Origin: Paenibacillus dauci
Lineage (GTDB): Bacteria > Bacillota > Bacilli > Paenibacillales > Paenibacillaceae
Direction of reading: 5' to 3'
Length of the DNA stretch: 64,000 nucleotides
Assembly (NCBI RefSeq): GCF_000971985.1
Contig: NZ_LAQQ01000002.1
Location: forward strand, 372,001-436,000
Positions 26,070 through 35,136 of this stretch are shown piece after piece. The position numbers were made by a program, and so were the translations under genes. The notes under the pieces were generated by a model. That model worked only from the letters and a program-made list of their open reading frames with translations. It was not told the origin of the DNA and ran no database searches. Position 1 is the stretch's first letter. Each line of letters begins with the position of its first letter.

Positions 26070-26139
26070 ATTATAGAATGCCGACGAAACCTACTTAGTG
26101 ATTACAATCACTAAGTCCACTCTACCCACATGATATCGT
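26070..26139. promoter_or_regulatory. FNR/CRP-like operator with two divergent promoters
   Basis: A near-perfect palindrome, ACTTAGTGATT / AATCACTAAGT around AC, spans 26093-26116 with centre 26104.5. On minus, TATAAT at 26075-26070 predicts a start near 26063, 41.5 bp from the centre. On plus, an extended -10 (TGA-TATCGT, 26131-26139) predicts a start near 26146, again 41.5 bp away. This is the class II activator geometry of Fnr/Crp proteins. Confidence 0.65.
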
Positions 26140-26198
26140 ACAGATACAAGCATATGGCGTTTCGAACTGCATATGCCTTAGCGAAAGGGGATAGCCCT

Positions 26199-26450
26199 AT
26201 GAGCCAAATGATTGCTATGAACCTTCCTATTGCCGAACTGGCAGCCCAGGACCCGCATATCATTACGATCATGCAGGAAATTGGCTTTACGGATATTACG
26301 CGGCCGGGTATGCTGCAGACTGCCGGACGCCTGATGACACTGGAAAAAGGTGCAGCCCTAAAACGAATCAGTCATGAACAGATGCGTCAGGTGTTTGCAC
26401 AGCATGGATATACCCTATGCGTGCCCAATAAGGGAGGAAATGAACAATGA
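26199..26450 (+). CDS. DUF1858-domain protein
   Basis: An 83-residue protein with the DUF1858 pattern (NLPIAELAAQDPHIITIMQEIGF.. and GRLMTLEKGAALKRIS). These small domains usually sit beside or inside hemerythrin-like and redox proteins, including the N-terminus of Fe-S repair (ScdA/RIC-type) proteins. I chose ATG 26199 because GAAAGGGGATAGCCCT precedes it. Its TGA overlaps the DUF438 ATG (ATGA at 26447-26450), so the two are translationally coupled. Confidence 0.85.
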   Translation: MSQMIAMNLPIAELAAQDPHIITIMQEIGFTDITRPGMLQTAGRLMTLEKGAALKRISHEQMRQVFAQHGYTLCVPNKGGNEQ

Positions 26451-27805
26451 GCGAGTTAATTAACAACCGTGAAGTAAGAGGACAGCATGAAGGCGATCTT
26501 TCTGCTGAACATATATTAAATGCCCAGCGCCAGACGGTGCTCAAACAGCTGATCAAGGAACTGCATGATGGTCAAAGTGTACATGACGTAAAAGAGCGTT
26601 TTCGTGAAGCGGTAGGTCATATCTCTGTCGCCGAAATTTCACAGCTGGAGCAGGCGCTGATGGAAGAGGAAGGAATTCCGGTCAGTGAAGTGCAGCGGCT
26701 ATGCAGCGTACACGCCGAGATGTTCAAAGGCTCTATCGACGATATTCATCGACCTGCTGCCGGTGCACCGGAAGAGCAGCCCGGTCATCCGGTACACACT
26801 TTTAAAATGGAAAATCGGGCGATTGAGCGTCTGGTACAGTTCACCCTGTCCCTGCATATGGATCGCTTCCGCCGCGAACCTGATGAAGCCCAGCGCATCC
26901 AGCTGCTGGAGGACATGAGTCTGCTGTACGATGTGGACAAGCACTACAGTCGCAAGGAAAATCTGTTGTTTCCGTTTCTGGAAAAGTACGGTATTCATGG
27001 ACCAACCCAGGTCATGTGGGGCGTGGACGACGGTATCCGGCTCGGAATCAAGGAGATCAAAGCTCTGCTGACAGGGTACCGCACAGATGCTGCAGAGTCT
27101 ACGATTCGATCCGTTTCTGCCGATGATCTGCTGGGACTGATGGAGCGGGTGCTCCAGGAAGTGACAGACATGATCTTCAAGGAAGAACATATCCTGCTAC
27201 CGATGGCACTGGAGACACTGACCGAAGATGAATGGCTACAGATCGCCCGGGAAAGTGCCGAAATCGGTTATTGTCTCGTTTCTCCCGAACAGGAGTGGAT
27301 TCCCGAACGTGCTCCCGAGCCGGGAATGAAGCATCCTTCCGCTGCACCGGAAGCAGCAACAGATTCAGCATTAGAAGAAGGCAGTCTGCCGCCGCTGCAG
27401 GATGGTCTCGTTCGTATGGGAACCGGTATTCTGTCGATTCATCAGCTAGAGACGATGCTTAATCATCTGCCGGTGGATCTGACCTTTATCGATGAGAATG
27501 ATGTAGTACGTTACTTTTCACATGGTAAAGAACGCATCTTCGCTCGTACCCGTGCAGTTATCGGACGTACTGTCCAGAACTGTCATCCGCCGCAAAGCGT
27601 GCATGTCGTCAATGAACTGCTGGCCGACTTCAAGGCTGGACGCAAAGACGACGAAGATTTCTGGATTCCACTCAAGGACAAGTTTGTATATATTCGCTAC
27701 TTTGCGGTTCGCGACGCAGAAGGGACGTATATGGGCACCCTGGAATTCACACAGAATATCAAGCTGATTCAGGAGCTAACCGGTCAGAAGCGTATTTTGT
27801 CCTGA
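26447..27805 (+). CDS. DUF438 / hemerythrin / PAS-domain protein
   Basis: A 452-residue cytoplasmic protein in three parts: DUF438 (about residues 12-85), an HHE hemerythrin-like domain (about 112-245; LSLHMDRF, VDKHYSRKENLLFPFLE and FKEEHILLPMALE supply the iron-ligand His and Glu), and a C-terminal PAS domain (about 325-440; NHLPVDLTFIDENDVVRYFS, TVQNCHPPQSVHVVNEL). A di-iron hemerythrin plus PAS suggests sensing or handling of O2 or NO. It follows DUF1858 with overlapping ATGA and lies behind the FNR-like operator. AGGGAGGAAATGAACA precedes the ATG. Confidence 0.88.
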   Translation: MSELINNREVRGQHEGDLSAEHILNAQRQTVLKQLIKELHDGQSVHDVKERFREAVGHISVAEISQLEQALMEEEGIPVSEVQRLCSVHAEMFKGSIDDIHRPAAGAPEEQPGHPVHTFKMENRAIERLVQFTLSLHMDRFRREPDEAQRIQLLEDMSLLYDVDKHYSRKENLLFPFLEKYGIHGPTQVMWGVDDGIRLGIKEIKALLTGYRTDAAESTIRSVSADDLLGLMERVLQEVTDMIFKEEHILLPMALETLTEDEWLQIARESAEIGYCLVSPEQEWIPERAPEPGMKHPSAAPEAATDSALEEGSLPPLQDGLVRMGTGILSIHQLETMLNHLPVDLTFIDENDVVRYFSHGKERIFARTRAVIGRTVQNCHPPQSVHVVNELLADFKAGRKDDEDFWIPLKDKFVYIRYFAVRDAEGTYMGTLEFTQNIKLIQELTGQKRILS

Positions 27806-27860
27806 TCCTATAAGGTCTGTTACAATGGGAAAAACACTCGTAGCAGGGAGGTTATTCCAT

Positions 27861-28904
27861 TTGCACAGACAGGATGTACTTGTTATTCAACAGGCTGTAC
27901 AAAGTTTGGAAAATGAACAAGCCCGGCATTATCTGACTACTTTGCTGATCGGGATCAGACAGCAGCAGGAAGAGTCAAAAGAGTCTGCTGTATCCGACGT
28001 GTATGAAGAGATTCTCGGTATTCAGGAAAGAATGGAACTCTGGAAGCCGGACGCTTCCTGTACTCATGTCCATATTGTATGTGGCGATTCTCTCGGCGGC
28101 AGTATGAAGGCTGCCCTAATCAATGAAAACCTATCTGCTTCGCACAAGCTGATTGTACTGACTGAGAACTATGCAGTTGGACCGATCTACCATCTGGACG
28201 AAGAAGAAGGACGATCTGCACGCAGTGAATGGTTCAGGGATAACATAGCGGGTTGTGTCCATTATGGCGAACAGCTGGAAGAGCATTACACCGATCTGCT
28301 GGTAGCAATGGCTCTGATCCCCGAGCAAGCGCATATTATCGTGTGGGCAGATGATAATGTCTGTGAGCAGATCGGTATGAGACATGCCCTCTACCTGCTG
28401 CGTAGCAGATCCAATCCTGTATCGGTATATGATGCCTGTGCAATCTGCGAGGAATTATATAACACAGAAGACAGGATACAGCATTATCATCATTCCGGAG
28501 AGATTCCTGTGAACAAACTGCAGCAGGCTCTGCAAAGTATAGACGCGGATTATTCACTGGATGCACGTCAGCGCCAGCAACTATCGGATGAATGGCAGCA
28601 GCTCACCCAGCAAAGCGGCGTGCTGCGCATATGGGACACCGACCATGTGCAAGAAGTATCGGTCGATTATCATGATGCTTATTTGCTGGAAAAGCTGGAT
28701 CGATTACACTCTCTGACTGCCCGAAAAGAAGGCTTTCTGATCGCACCGAGGCTGATCGCTGAAGCTATGGCATACAGTGAACAATTCACAGGTGATGCCT
28801 TTTGGGAATACCGCCTGAGGGAACTGATATATCAGGGTATTCTTGAAATTAAAGGAGTGCCTTGTAGTATGAGACACTATAGCATCAGACGCAAACGAAC
28901 ATGA
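27861..28904 (+). CDS. DUF1835 / DUF3658 domain protein
   Basis: A 347-residue cytoplasmic protein. The DUF1835 part (about residues 67-190) contains HIVCGDSLGGSMKAAL and ENYAVGPIYHLDEEEG; the C-terminal part (about 240-340; LQEVSVDYHDAYLLEKL, PRLIAEAMAYSEQFTGDAFWEYRLRELIYQGILEIKG) matches DUF3658. Function unknown. I chose TTG 27861 because AGGGAGG lies ten bases upstream; an in-frame ATG at 27825 has no binding site. It follows DUF438 by 55 bases and may be transcribed with it. Confidence 0.72.
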   Translation: MHRQDVLVIQQAVQSLENEQARHYLTTLLIGIRQQQEESKESAVSDVYEEILGIQERMELWKPDASCTHVHIVCGDSLGGSMKAALINENLSASHKLIVLTENYAVGPIYHLDEEEGRSARSEWFRDNIAGCVHYGEQLEEHYTDLLVAMALIPEQAHIIVWADDNVCEQIGMRHALYLLRSRSNPVSVYDACAICEELYNTEDRIQHYHHSGEIPVNKLQQALQSIDADYSLDARQRQQLSDEWQQLTQQSGVLRIWDTDHVQEVSVDYHDAYLLEKLDRLHSLTARKEGFLIAPRLIAEAMAYSEQFTGDAFWEYRLRELIYQGILEIKGVPCSMRHYSIRRKRT

Positions 28905-29350
28905 TAAGCGCAAAAAAGATATCATCCTTCACGATCAAAAACACGCAATAACGTTACAGACTGAATAATACAGTTGTAGCGTTATTGCGTGTTTTTGAAT
29001 TTATTTATCCACAGGCTATCCCCAACTAATTAATCTCACCGAGACGGCAGACGTTATAACAAAATAAAACAATCATACAAAATGAATAAATATACACAAA
29101 TGAATAATATTGTGTACTCTTACAGATAAATGATTTATGTGAATTCAGATAGAAGCAGGTTGTATGTATCAGATATGGCAAAAACAAGTGAGGAAGACCG
29201 TCTGTGTAGTGTTCAATATACAGCAAAAAACAGCCGCTTCATAAAGTAAAGTCAGCTGTTTTCTGTGAATTATAACAATAGTAAAAGGGCGGCAGACATA
29301 CCGGTTGTTCATTTGCTACCGCTGGCTACTGTGTGAAGGTGCAGTGTGGA
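28905..29350. other. 446-base intergenic region
   Basis: Between convergent genes. It holds the strong terminator at 28936-28997, an AT-rich stretch, one TTATCCACA (29005-29013) that I treat as chance, and a weak 7-bp hairpin near 29226-29262 that could end the DUF72 gene. No gene supported. Confidence 0.5.
28936..28997. terminator. Strong bidirectional terminator
   Basis: A perfect 18-bp stem (CAAAAACACGCAATAACG / CGTTATTGCGTGTTTTTG) encloses a second small stem (TACA..ACTG / CAGT..TGTA). A run left, T run right. Confidence 0.8.
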
Positions 29351-30196
29351 TCAGATGCTGCTGATATCATGTTTGTCGGATAATGCATCCTTGTCGGCGA
29401 GCATGGCGATCAGCTCTTTGGCATTTGGCGTAGCATCACCGGCAGAGTTATTGTTGAACACGATATAGATATGATCGGTCTGTTCCTGCAGCTGCAGCAG
29501 ACGGTCACGCCACTCGGTCAATTCTTCGGTATTGTAGTTGTACAGATAGCGCAGCTTGCGCCAGTCGGGATGACTGCTTTTATGCCAGCCGTCTACATTA
29601 CGTCCGTGCATACGCACATAGGTCGCCTGACGAGAAGTGGCAGCGGTAATAATTGGGATAGAGCCCATTCCGGCCTGCGGTTCATCTACGATGGTATGAA
29701 TCCAGCCTTCCTTGCGCATAAATTCCAGCGTACGCTCGCGGAATTCCGGCATATACCAGGTCTGGTTGCGGAATTCGAGAGCACACGGGATATCCTTCAT
29801 CAGCTCGCGCGTCTCGCGCAGCGTCTCCACATTGTCCCGATTGCAGTCAAACCATGGCGGATACTGAAACAGCGCCATCCTCAGCTTGCCTGCATCAATC
29901 GCCGGCTTCAGGGATACATGGAACGCCTCGAACATTTCTTCCTTCGTATCAAAATAATTCTTTTTGCCACGCAGATGCCCGGTCATTCCCTGATATGCCT
30001 TGAAAATAAAACCAAAATCATCCGGTGTCTGCTCCACCCATTTGGTTACATTTTTGACCGGCTGGACGGCATAGAATGAACTGTCTATTTCAACAATCGG
30101 AAAATGCTGGCTATAGGTAGGCAGCCGCTCGGGTGCTTTTATTTTGCCATATAACTCGGGATGATCCCCGAATCCGGTTAATCCAACTTCGATCAT
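29351..30196 (-). CDS. DUF72 family protein (YecE/YunF-like)
   Basis: A 281-residue TIM-barrel-like protein of the DUF72 family. It starts MIEVGLTGFGDHPELYG, has VEIDSSFYAV (about residues 35-44), PDDFGFIFKAYQGMTG (about 57-72), LFQYPPWF, ALEFRNQTW (about 140-148) and ends with HIYIVFNNNSAGDATPNA. Biochemical role not established. I chose ATG 30196 because AAAAGGAGGTCAACCGCC lies immediately upstream; the frame runs to 30244 without support. Confidence 0.87.
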   Translation of the reverse strand: MIEVGLTGFGDHPELYGKIKAPERLPTYSQHFPIVEIDSSFYAVQPVKNVTKWVEQTPDDFGFIFKAYQGMTGHLRGKKNYFDTKEEMFEAFHVSLKPAIDAGKLRMALFQYPPWFDCNRDNVETLRETRELMKDIPCALEFRNQTWYMPEFRERTLEFMRKEGWIHTIVDEPQAGMGSIPIITAATSRQATYVRMHGRNVDGWHKSSHPDWRKLRYLYNYNTEELTEWRDRLLQLQEQTDHIYIVFNNNSAGDATPNAKELIAMLADKDALSDKHDISSI

Positions 30197-30651
30197 GGCG
30201 GTTGACCTCCTTTTCGGCTGGAGCAAGTCGACAGAGATAGACATCCATGGAATCTCTTCAACACCCTACCGTTCAATACAGATTATTAAACGAATCCAGA
30301 TCCAGCCTAAACAGAACATTGTACTGCCTGTACAGAAATGGCCTATAGTACAGCATGCAGGCGAGGAATACAAAGAGTAAATCTATACCAGAAAGCAGAT
30401 CATTCACCTCGTAACATACAGGATGATCTATCCATATTGTGAGAGGATTAACCATATTTGCTACATCCTATATAAAGAAAAGACGGATTAACCCAAATAT
30501 TAGCTAATCAAAATTAAAATATATTCTCTTTCCTAAAAGCTTCGTATACACTGAAATCATCATACAGGCGTACCCATCCAGCATGAGATAAAGCACAGTA
30601 TCGGTACTTATGAAATGATGAGCAAAATTAGAGAAAACAGGGGATGAACGA
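30197..30651. other. AT-rich 455-base intergenic region
   Basis: A divergent gap between DUF72 and the SLH surface protein gene. It must hold both promoters but I cannot assign clean -35/-10 pairs. No gene or repeat seen. Confidence 0.4.
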
Positions 30652-33600
30652 ATGAGTAAACACAAGCTTGGTATGCTGGGCAGAATATGGATGGTGATGG
30701 TACTGCTGGTAGGTTCGATAGGCGTACTGAATCAGCCTGTACTGATCCGGCAGGTATCTGCAGGAGGGATAGAGCCATATCTGGGTGAAATTCAGCTATT
30801 TCCTTACCAGTTAGCGCCTAAGGGATGGGTATTTGCTGCCGGACAGCAGCTGTCTATCCAATCCAATACAGCGTTGTTTGCACTGCTGGGTACCAACTTT
30901 GGCGGTAATGGAAAAACAACATTTGCACTGCCGGATCTACGTGCTAATACGCCTGGAGGAATGGGCTATTACATAGCAGTACAGGGCATCTTTCCGAGCA
31001 GAGATGATCGTATAGAGGGTGCTGGAAATGCGATGCTAAGCGAAATTCGTCTGTTTCCGTATACTTTTTCACCTTCCGGCTGGTTGGCTGCCAACGGACA
31101 GACACTGAATATTGCAGATTATTCTGCGCTCTATAGCAAGTTGGGCACGAATTTTGGAGGCGATGGTGTGACTACTTTTCGTCTGCCGACTCTTACAGAC
31201 CCCAAAGAAAATGTACATTATCTGATATCTACCGATCCCGCCAACTATAATCAGGTGACCGATACCGAATATCTGGGAGGGATTATTCCGTTTGCACTGC
31301 CAGTATCCGTCACCCGGCTGATGGAAGCCAGTGGAGCTTCGCTGCCGATAAATCAAAATCAGGCATTATATAGCCTGCTAGGTAACCGATTTGGCGGAAA
31401 TAACGTGACTACCTTTAATCTGCCGAATCTGAATGCCAATCAGACGACATTAAAGTACTATATGACGAACAGTGGTATATTTCCTTCTTTTGAAGCCACT
31501 ACGCCGATGGCGCGTAATGATCAGTATACCGTTAACAAAAATGGAGTATTGATTGTTACGGGTACCGGAGTGCTGGTCAATGATGTGAATGCATCCACAG
31601 CAAATTTGGTAGCATCACCTGCCCATGGAACCTTGGATTTTCATACGGATGGCAGTTTTCAATATACGCCAGCCGAATCATATACGGGTACAGACGTCTT
31701 CACTTATGAAGCTGTCAATGGTAGCGGTATCTCGGCGGCAAATGTAACGATTACCGTACAGGAAACGGAGCCGCCGGTAGTCAGTGGTGTGCAAGATATG
31801 GAAGTATACAATACGCCTGTTGCTCCTGTATTTACGAATGCGACAGCCTTGCTGAATGGTCAGCCGTACACCAGTGGAACAGCGGTTACAGCAGACGGTC
31901 TCTATGCGCTGAGAGTCACGAACAGCTTTGGTGTAACCGTTGTTCATTTCACGATTGACCGGACAGCACCGGTAGTCACAGGTGTTACGTATGGTCAGCT
32001 GTATTCGTCGAGTCCGGTGATTACTTTTAATGAAGGCACAGCTACACTGGATGGCAGTGCATTTGCCAGTGGGTCTGCGGTGACGGAAGAAGGAGAGCAC
32101 CAGCTCATTGTGACGGACAGTGCAGGCAATACCAGCAAGGTTGCCTTTAGTGTGTATTTTCCGCGCACTGTTGCTTTTGATAGCCAGGGAGGAACCCTGG
32201 TAGCAGATCAGCGTGTGAACTACGGCACTTATGCAGTCCAACCTTCCGCGCCGACCCGTACCGGCTATAGCTTTGGCGGCTGGTATATCGATCAGGAAGG
32301 GGAAACACCGTTTGATTTTGGTGCAGTGGCGATCAAGACGGACAAGACATTGTACGCCAAATGGATATTGAATGCCTATACAGTAAACTTTGATTCCAGT
32401 GAAGGTACCTCTGTAGGCAGCCAGCATGTGGGGTATGGTAAAACAGTAGCGAAGCCTGCTGATCCAACCCGCGCCGGTTATCATTTTGCTGGCTGGTATA
32501 CGGATGCTTCACGCACGATACCGTTTGTTTTTGGCAGTACGGTCGTGACTGGCGATTTGACGCTGTATGCTGACTGGATATTGAACAGTTATACAGTAAG
32601 CTTTGACACCTATGGAGGTTCGGTGGTTGCCGACTTGGCTGTCCGTCATGGAAGCAGTGTAATCCGACCGGCTGATCCGGTGAAAAATGGCTATACTTTT
32701 GCTGGCTGGTATACAGATGCCGCGCGGACGGTACCGTTTGCTTTTGGCAATGCGGTCGTGACTGGCGATGTGACCTTATATGCTGCTTGGACTACAAACA
32801 GCTACACAGTGAGTTTTGATACGTATAACGGTTCTGCCGTGCCGGATCTGTCTGTCGATTATGGAGACAAGGCAGTCCAGCCTGCTGCGCCGTCTCGCAC
32901 GGGCTATCTGTTTGCCGGCTGGTATACGGATCGTTCGTATAATACACCGTTTGATTTTAACCATACGGCGATTACCGGCAATCTGACCCTGTATGCCAAA
33001 TGGGTAACCGAGGCGTATACGGTCACATTCAATACTTATGGCGGGACAGAAGTACCTCCTATATTCGTGGAATATGAAGGGACTGTAACAGAGCCTGTCC
33101 AGCCTACGAGAGATGGGTATAGTTTTGACGGATGGTATACCGACGGTACATTATCCCGGCAGTTTGAGTTTGGTACAACACCGGTAACGAGAGATTTGAC
33201 CTTGTATGCCGGCTGGAAAATAAAGCAGGTACCTATCGACAACAAAGACGATAATAATAAACGTTCCAGCGATACGGTGTCGACAATTATCTCTAACGGC
33301 GGCAGTTTGATTATTCCGATTGGGCGTTCAGGGCAGCTGAACACTACAGGCATCAGCCTGTTTATTCCGGCCAATGCAGCCTCTGAAGAACTAAGAATAT
33401 CGATGAGTCGTCTAACAGACAAGGATACGCAGCAGATGTGGACGAATGGGGCTCGCCCGGTGAGTCCGGTGTATGAGCTGCTCAAGAACGTTTCCCGCAA
33501 CTTTGATCTTCTGGTGACGCTGACACTGACTTTTGATCCGGCGGAATTAACGGGGAATCAGACACCAGGCATCTATTACCTGAATGAAAGCACAGGCAGC

Positions 33601-34296
33601 TGGGTACAGGTTGAAGGAAGTCGTGTCGACGGCAATCAGATCACGGCGCAGGTGAATCATTTTACCAAATTCGCTGTGTTGGTAGCAGGCGGGACGCCGA
33701 ATAGTAACGTATCGGATACTCCGCCAGCGGCTGATCCGGCAGTAGACAAGAATGCTGCATCCTTTAGCGATATTAATGGACACTGGGCAGCAGAGAGTAT
33801 TCGCCAGGCTGTGGATGCAGGTATTGTCAAAGGCTATGCCGATGGCACATTCAAGCCGGGGCAGGCAGTGACACGTGCCGAATTTACACTTATGTTGCTG
33901 CAGGCGATGGGATTGCCGGGCAATGGAACTCCGCTTGCTTTTACCGATAAAGAAAAGATCGGTGCATGGGCCCAGCCAGCGATTGCAGAAGCGGTGCGAC
34001 AGGGTTGGATTCACGGTAATGCGGATGGTTCTTTCCGTCCGAATGACCAGATTACACGCGCTGAAATGGCTGTGATGGCAGCAGCAGCACTGCACAGCAA
34101 TACTTTAGCCAATCCAAAAACTACCTTTGCGGATGATAAAAAGATTCCGGTATGGGCACATGGTGCAGTAGCAGCCATGCAGCAGGCAGGCATCCTGAGC
34201 GGCAAATCGGCGAATACATTTGACCCTGCCGGTCAGACAACACGTGCCGAAGCGGTCAAAGTGATCATGATGATCCAAGCTATGCGAAACAGCTAG
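30652..34296 (+). CDS. Large SLH surface protein with three tail-collar and five InlB-type repeats
   Basis: A 1214-residue cell-wall protein. Order: signal peptide (about 1-38); three phage tail-collar modules (about 46-97, 130-182, 211-264), each FPY/FAL..GW..GQ.L.I....L...LG..FGG....TF.LP.L; a cadherin-like domain (about 284-370); two Ig-like modules (about 374-503); five InlB B-type repeats (about 504-856; GGWYxD..TLYA.W); a linker and a beta domain (about 877-1013; GGSLIIPIG..FIPANAA); and three SLH domains (about 1037-1213; FSDINGHWAAESI, FTDKEKIGAWAQPAI, FADDKKIPVWAHGAV). SLH domains anchor it to cell-wall polymer. Probably an adhesin or surface spike. Weak binding site CAGGGGATGAACGA. 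Single gene. Confidence 0.9.
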   Translation: MSKHKLGMLGRIWMVMVLLVGSIGVLNQPVLIRQVSAGGIEPYLGEIQLFPYQLAPKGWVFAAGQQLSIQSNTALFALLGTNFGGNGKTTFALPDLRANTPGGMGYYIAVQGIFPSRDDRIEGAGNAMLSEIRLFPYTFSPSGWLAANGQTLNIADYSALYSKLGTNFGGDGVTTFRLPTLTDPKENVHYLISTDPANYNQVTDTEYLGGIIPFALPVSVTRLMEASGASLPINQNQALYSLLGNRFGGNNVTTFNLPNLNANQTTLKYYMTNSGIFPSFEATTPMARNDQYTVNKNGVLIVTGTGVLVNDVNASTANLVASPAHGTLDFHTDGSFQYTPAESYTGTDVFTYEAVNGSGISAANVTITVQETEPPVVSGVQDMEVYNTPVAPVFTNATALLNGQPYTSGTAVTADGLYALRVTNSFGVTVVHFTIDRTAPVVTGVTYGQLYSSSPVITFNEGTATLDGSAFASGSAVTEEGEHQLIVTDSAGNTSKVAFSVYFPRTVAFDSQGGTLVADQRVNYGTYAVQPSAPTRTGYSFGGWYIDQEGETPFDFGAVAIKTDKTLYAKWILNAYTVNFDSSEGTSVGSQHVGYGKTVAKPADPTRAGYHFAGWYTDASRTIPFVFGSTVVTGDLTLYADWILNSYTVSFDTYGGSVVADLAVRHGSSVIRPADPVKNGYTFAGWYTDAARTVPFAFGNAVVTGDVTLYAAWTTNSYTVSFDTYNGSAVPDLSVDYGDKAVQPAAPSRTGYLFAGWYTDRSYNTPFDFNHTAITGNLTLYAKWVTEAYTVTFNTYGGTEVPPIFVEYEGTVTEPVQPTRDGYSFDGWYTDGTLSRQFEFGTTPVTRDLTLYAGWKIKQVPIDNKDDNNKRSSDTVSTIISNGGSLIIPIGRSGQLNTTGISLFIPANAASEELRISMSRLTDKDTQQMWTNGARPVSPVYELLKNVSRNFDLLVTLTLTFDPAELTGNQTPGIYYLNESTGSWVQVEGSRVDGNQITAQVNHFTKFAVLVAGGTPNSNVSDTPPAADPAVDKNAASFSDINGHWAAESIRQAVDAGIVKGYADGTFKPGQAVTRAEFTLMLLQAMGLPGNGTPLAFTDKEKIGAWAQPAIAEAVRQGWIHGNADGSFRPNDQITRAEMAVMAAAALHSNTLANPKTTFADDKKIPVWAHGAVAAMQQAGILSGKSANTFDPAGQTTRAEAVKVIMMIQAMRNS

Positions 34297-34322
34297 GATT
34301 GCTGATACGTTCTTACCAGCAG

Positions 34323-34352
34323 CAGACACATGCCATGCAGCGGCATGTGTCT
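34323..34352 (+). terminator. Hairpin after the SLH surface protein gene
   Basis: CAGACACATGCC / GGCATGTGTCTG, 12-bp perfect stem followed by TTTGCG. Short T tract. Confidence 0.55.
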
Positions 34353-34462
34353 GTTTGCGTAATAATTCTTTAATTTGGTAAGCGGCTGATATTTCTTCTG
34401 TCTGACTGGTTAAGTATGAAGAGGGAACAATATCCACCCACATATGAAGGAGGATGATTTGC

Positions 34463-35059
34463 ATGACAGACATACTTAACGCTATCAAGAACAGAAGAAG
34501 CATCTATGGAATCAGCAAAGAGGCCGTAACATCCGACGAACGCATTCAGGAAATCGTGGAGCAGGTGGTACTGCATACGCCGTCTGCCTTTAACTCCCAG
34601 AGTGCCCGGGTGATGATCCTGCTGGGTGAAAAGCATGACCAGCTGTGGGATTTCACGACGAATATTCTCAAGGAAATTGTTCCGGCTGACCGATTCGAGC
34701 CGACCCAACAGAAAATGGACAGTTTCAAAGCCGGTTATGGTACAATCCTGTTCTTCGAGGATGAGTCCGTGATTCGTGGTATGCAGGAGCAGTTCCAGGC
34801 GTATCAGGATAACTTCCCGGTCTGGTCCCAACAGTCCTCGGGGATGCACCAGTATCTGGTCTGGACACTGCTAGAAGCGGAAGGCTACGGCGCGTCGCTG
34901 CAGCATTATAACCCGCTGATTGATGAGAAAATCAAAGCAGAGTGGGATATTCCGGAGAACTGGAAGCTGATCGCGCAAATGCCATTTGGCAAACCGACAG
35001 CTCCGGCAGGAGACAAGGAATTCAAACCGCTGGAAGAACGGATTAGAGTACTGAAATAA
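34463..35059 (+). CDS. Nitroreductase-family protein (Frm2/YdgI-like)
   Basis: A 198-residue FMN-dependent oxidoreductase of the fatty-acid-repression/Frm2 group. It has KNRRSIYGISKEAV at the start (flavin contacts), HTPSAFNSQSARVMILLGEKHDQLW (about residues 37-61), a central LFFEDES and LLEAEGYGASLQHYNPLID (about 134-152), ending IAQMPFGKPTAPAGDKEF. Members reduce nitroaromatics and quinones. I chose ATG 34463 because GAAGGAGG lies about nine bases upstream; an ATG at 34454 is too close to it. Convergent with the GNAT-pentapeptide gene. Confidence 0.87.
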   Translation: MTDILNAIKNRRSIYGISKEAVTSDERIQEIVEQVVLHTPSAFNSQSARVMILLGEKHDQLWDFTTNILKEIVPADRFEPTQQKMDSFKAGYGTILFFEDESVIRGMQEQFQAYQDNFPVWSQQSSGMHQYLVWTLLEAEGYGASLQHYNPLIDEKIKAEWDIPENWKLIAQMPFGKPTAPAGDKEFKPLEERIRVLK

Positions 35060-35086
35060 CGAATAATTGTATACGAATAGATATTG

Positions 35087-35123
35087 AAAAAGCAGGCACC
35101 TGTAAAAGAGGTGCCTGCTTTTT
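35087..35123. terminator. Bidirectional terminator between convergent genes
   Basis: AAAAGCAGGCACCT / AGGTGCCTGCTTTT, perfect stem with A and T flanks. Confidence 0.85.
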
Positions 35124-35136
35124 GGTAGAATCGGAA

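Noticed and set aside
29005-29013. Perfect DnaA box TTATCCACA
   Set aside because: A single box without neighbours, AT-rich unwinding region or replication genes; chance is likely.
32161-33220. Possible tandem DNA repeat array in the SLH surface gene
   Set aside because: The repeats are protein-level InlB-type modules with diverged DNA, already covered by the gene; not a CRISPR or recent duplication.
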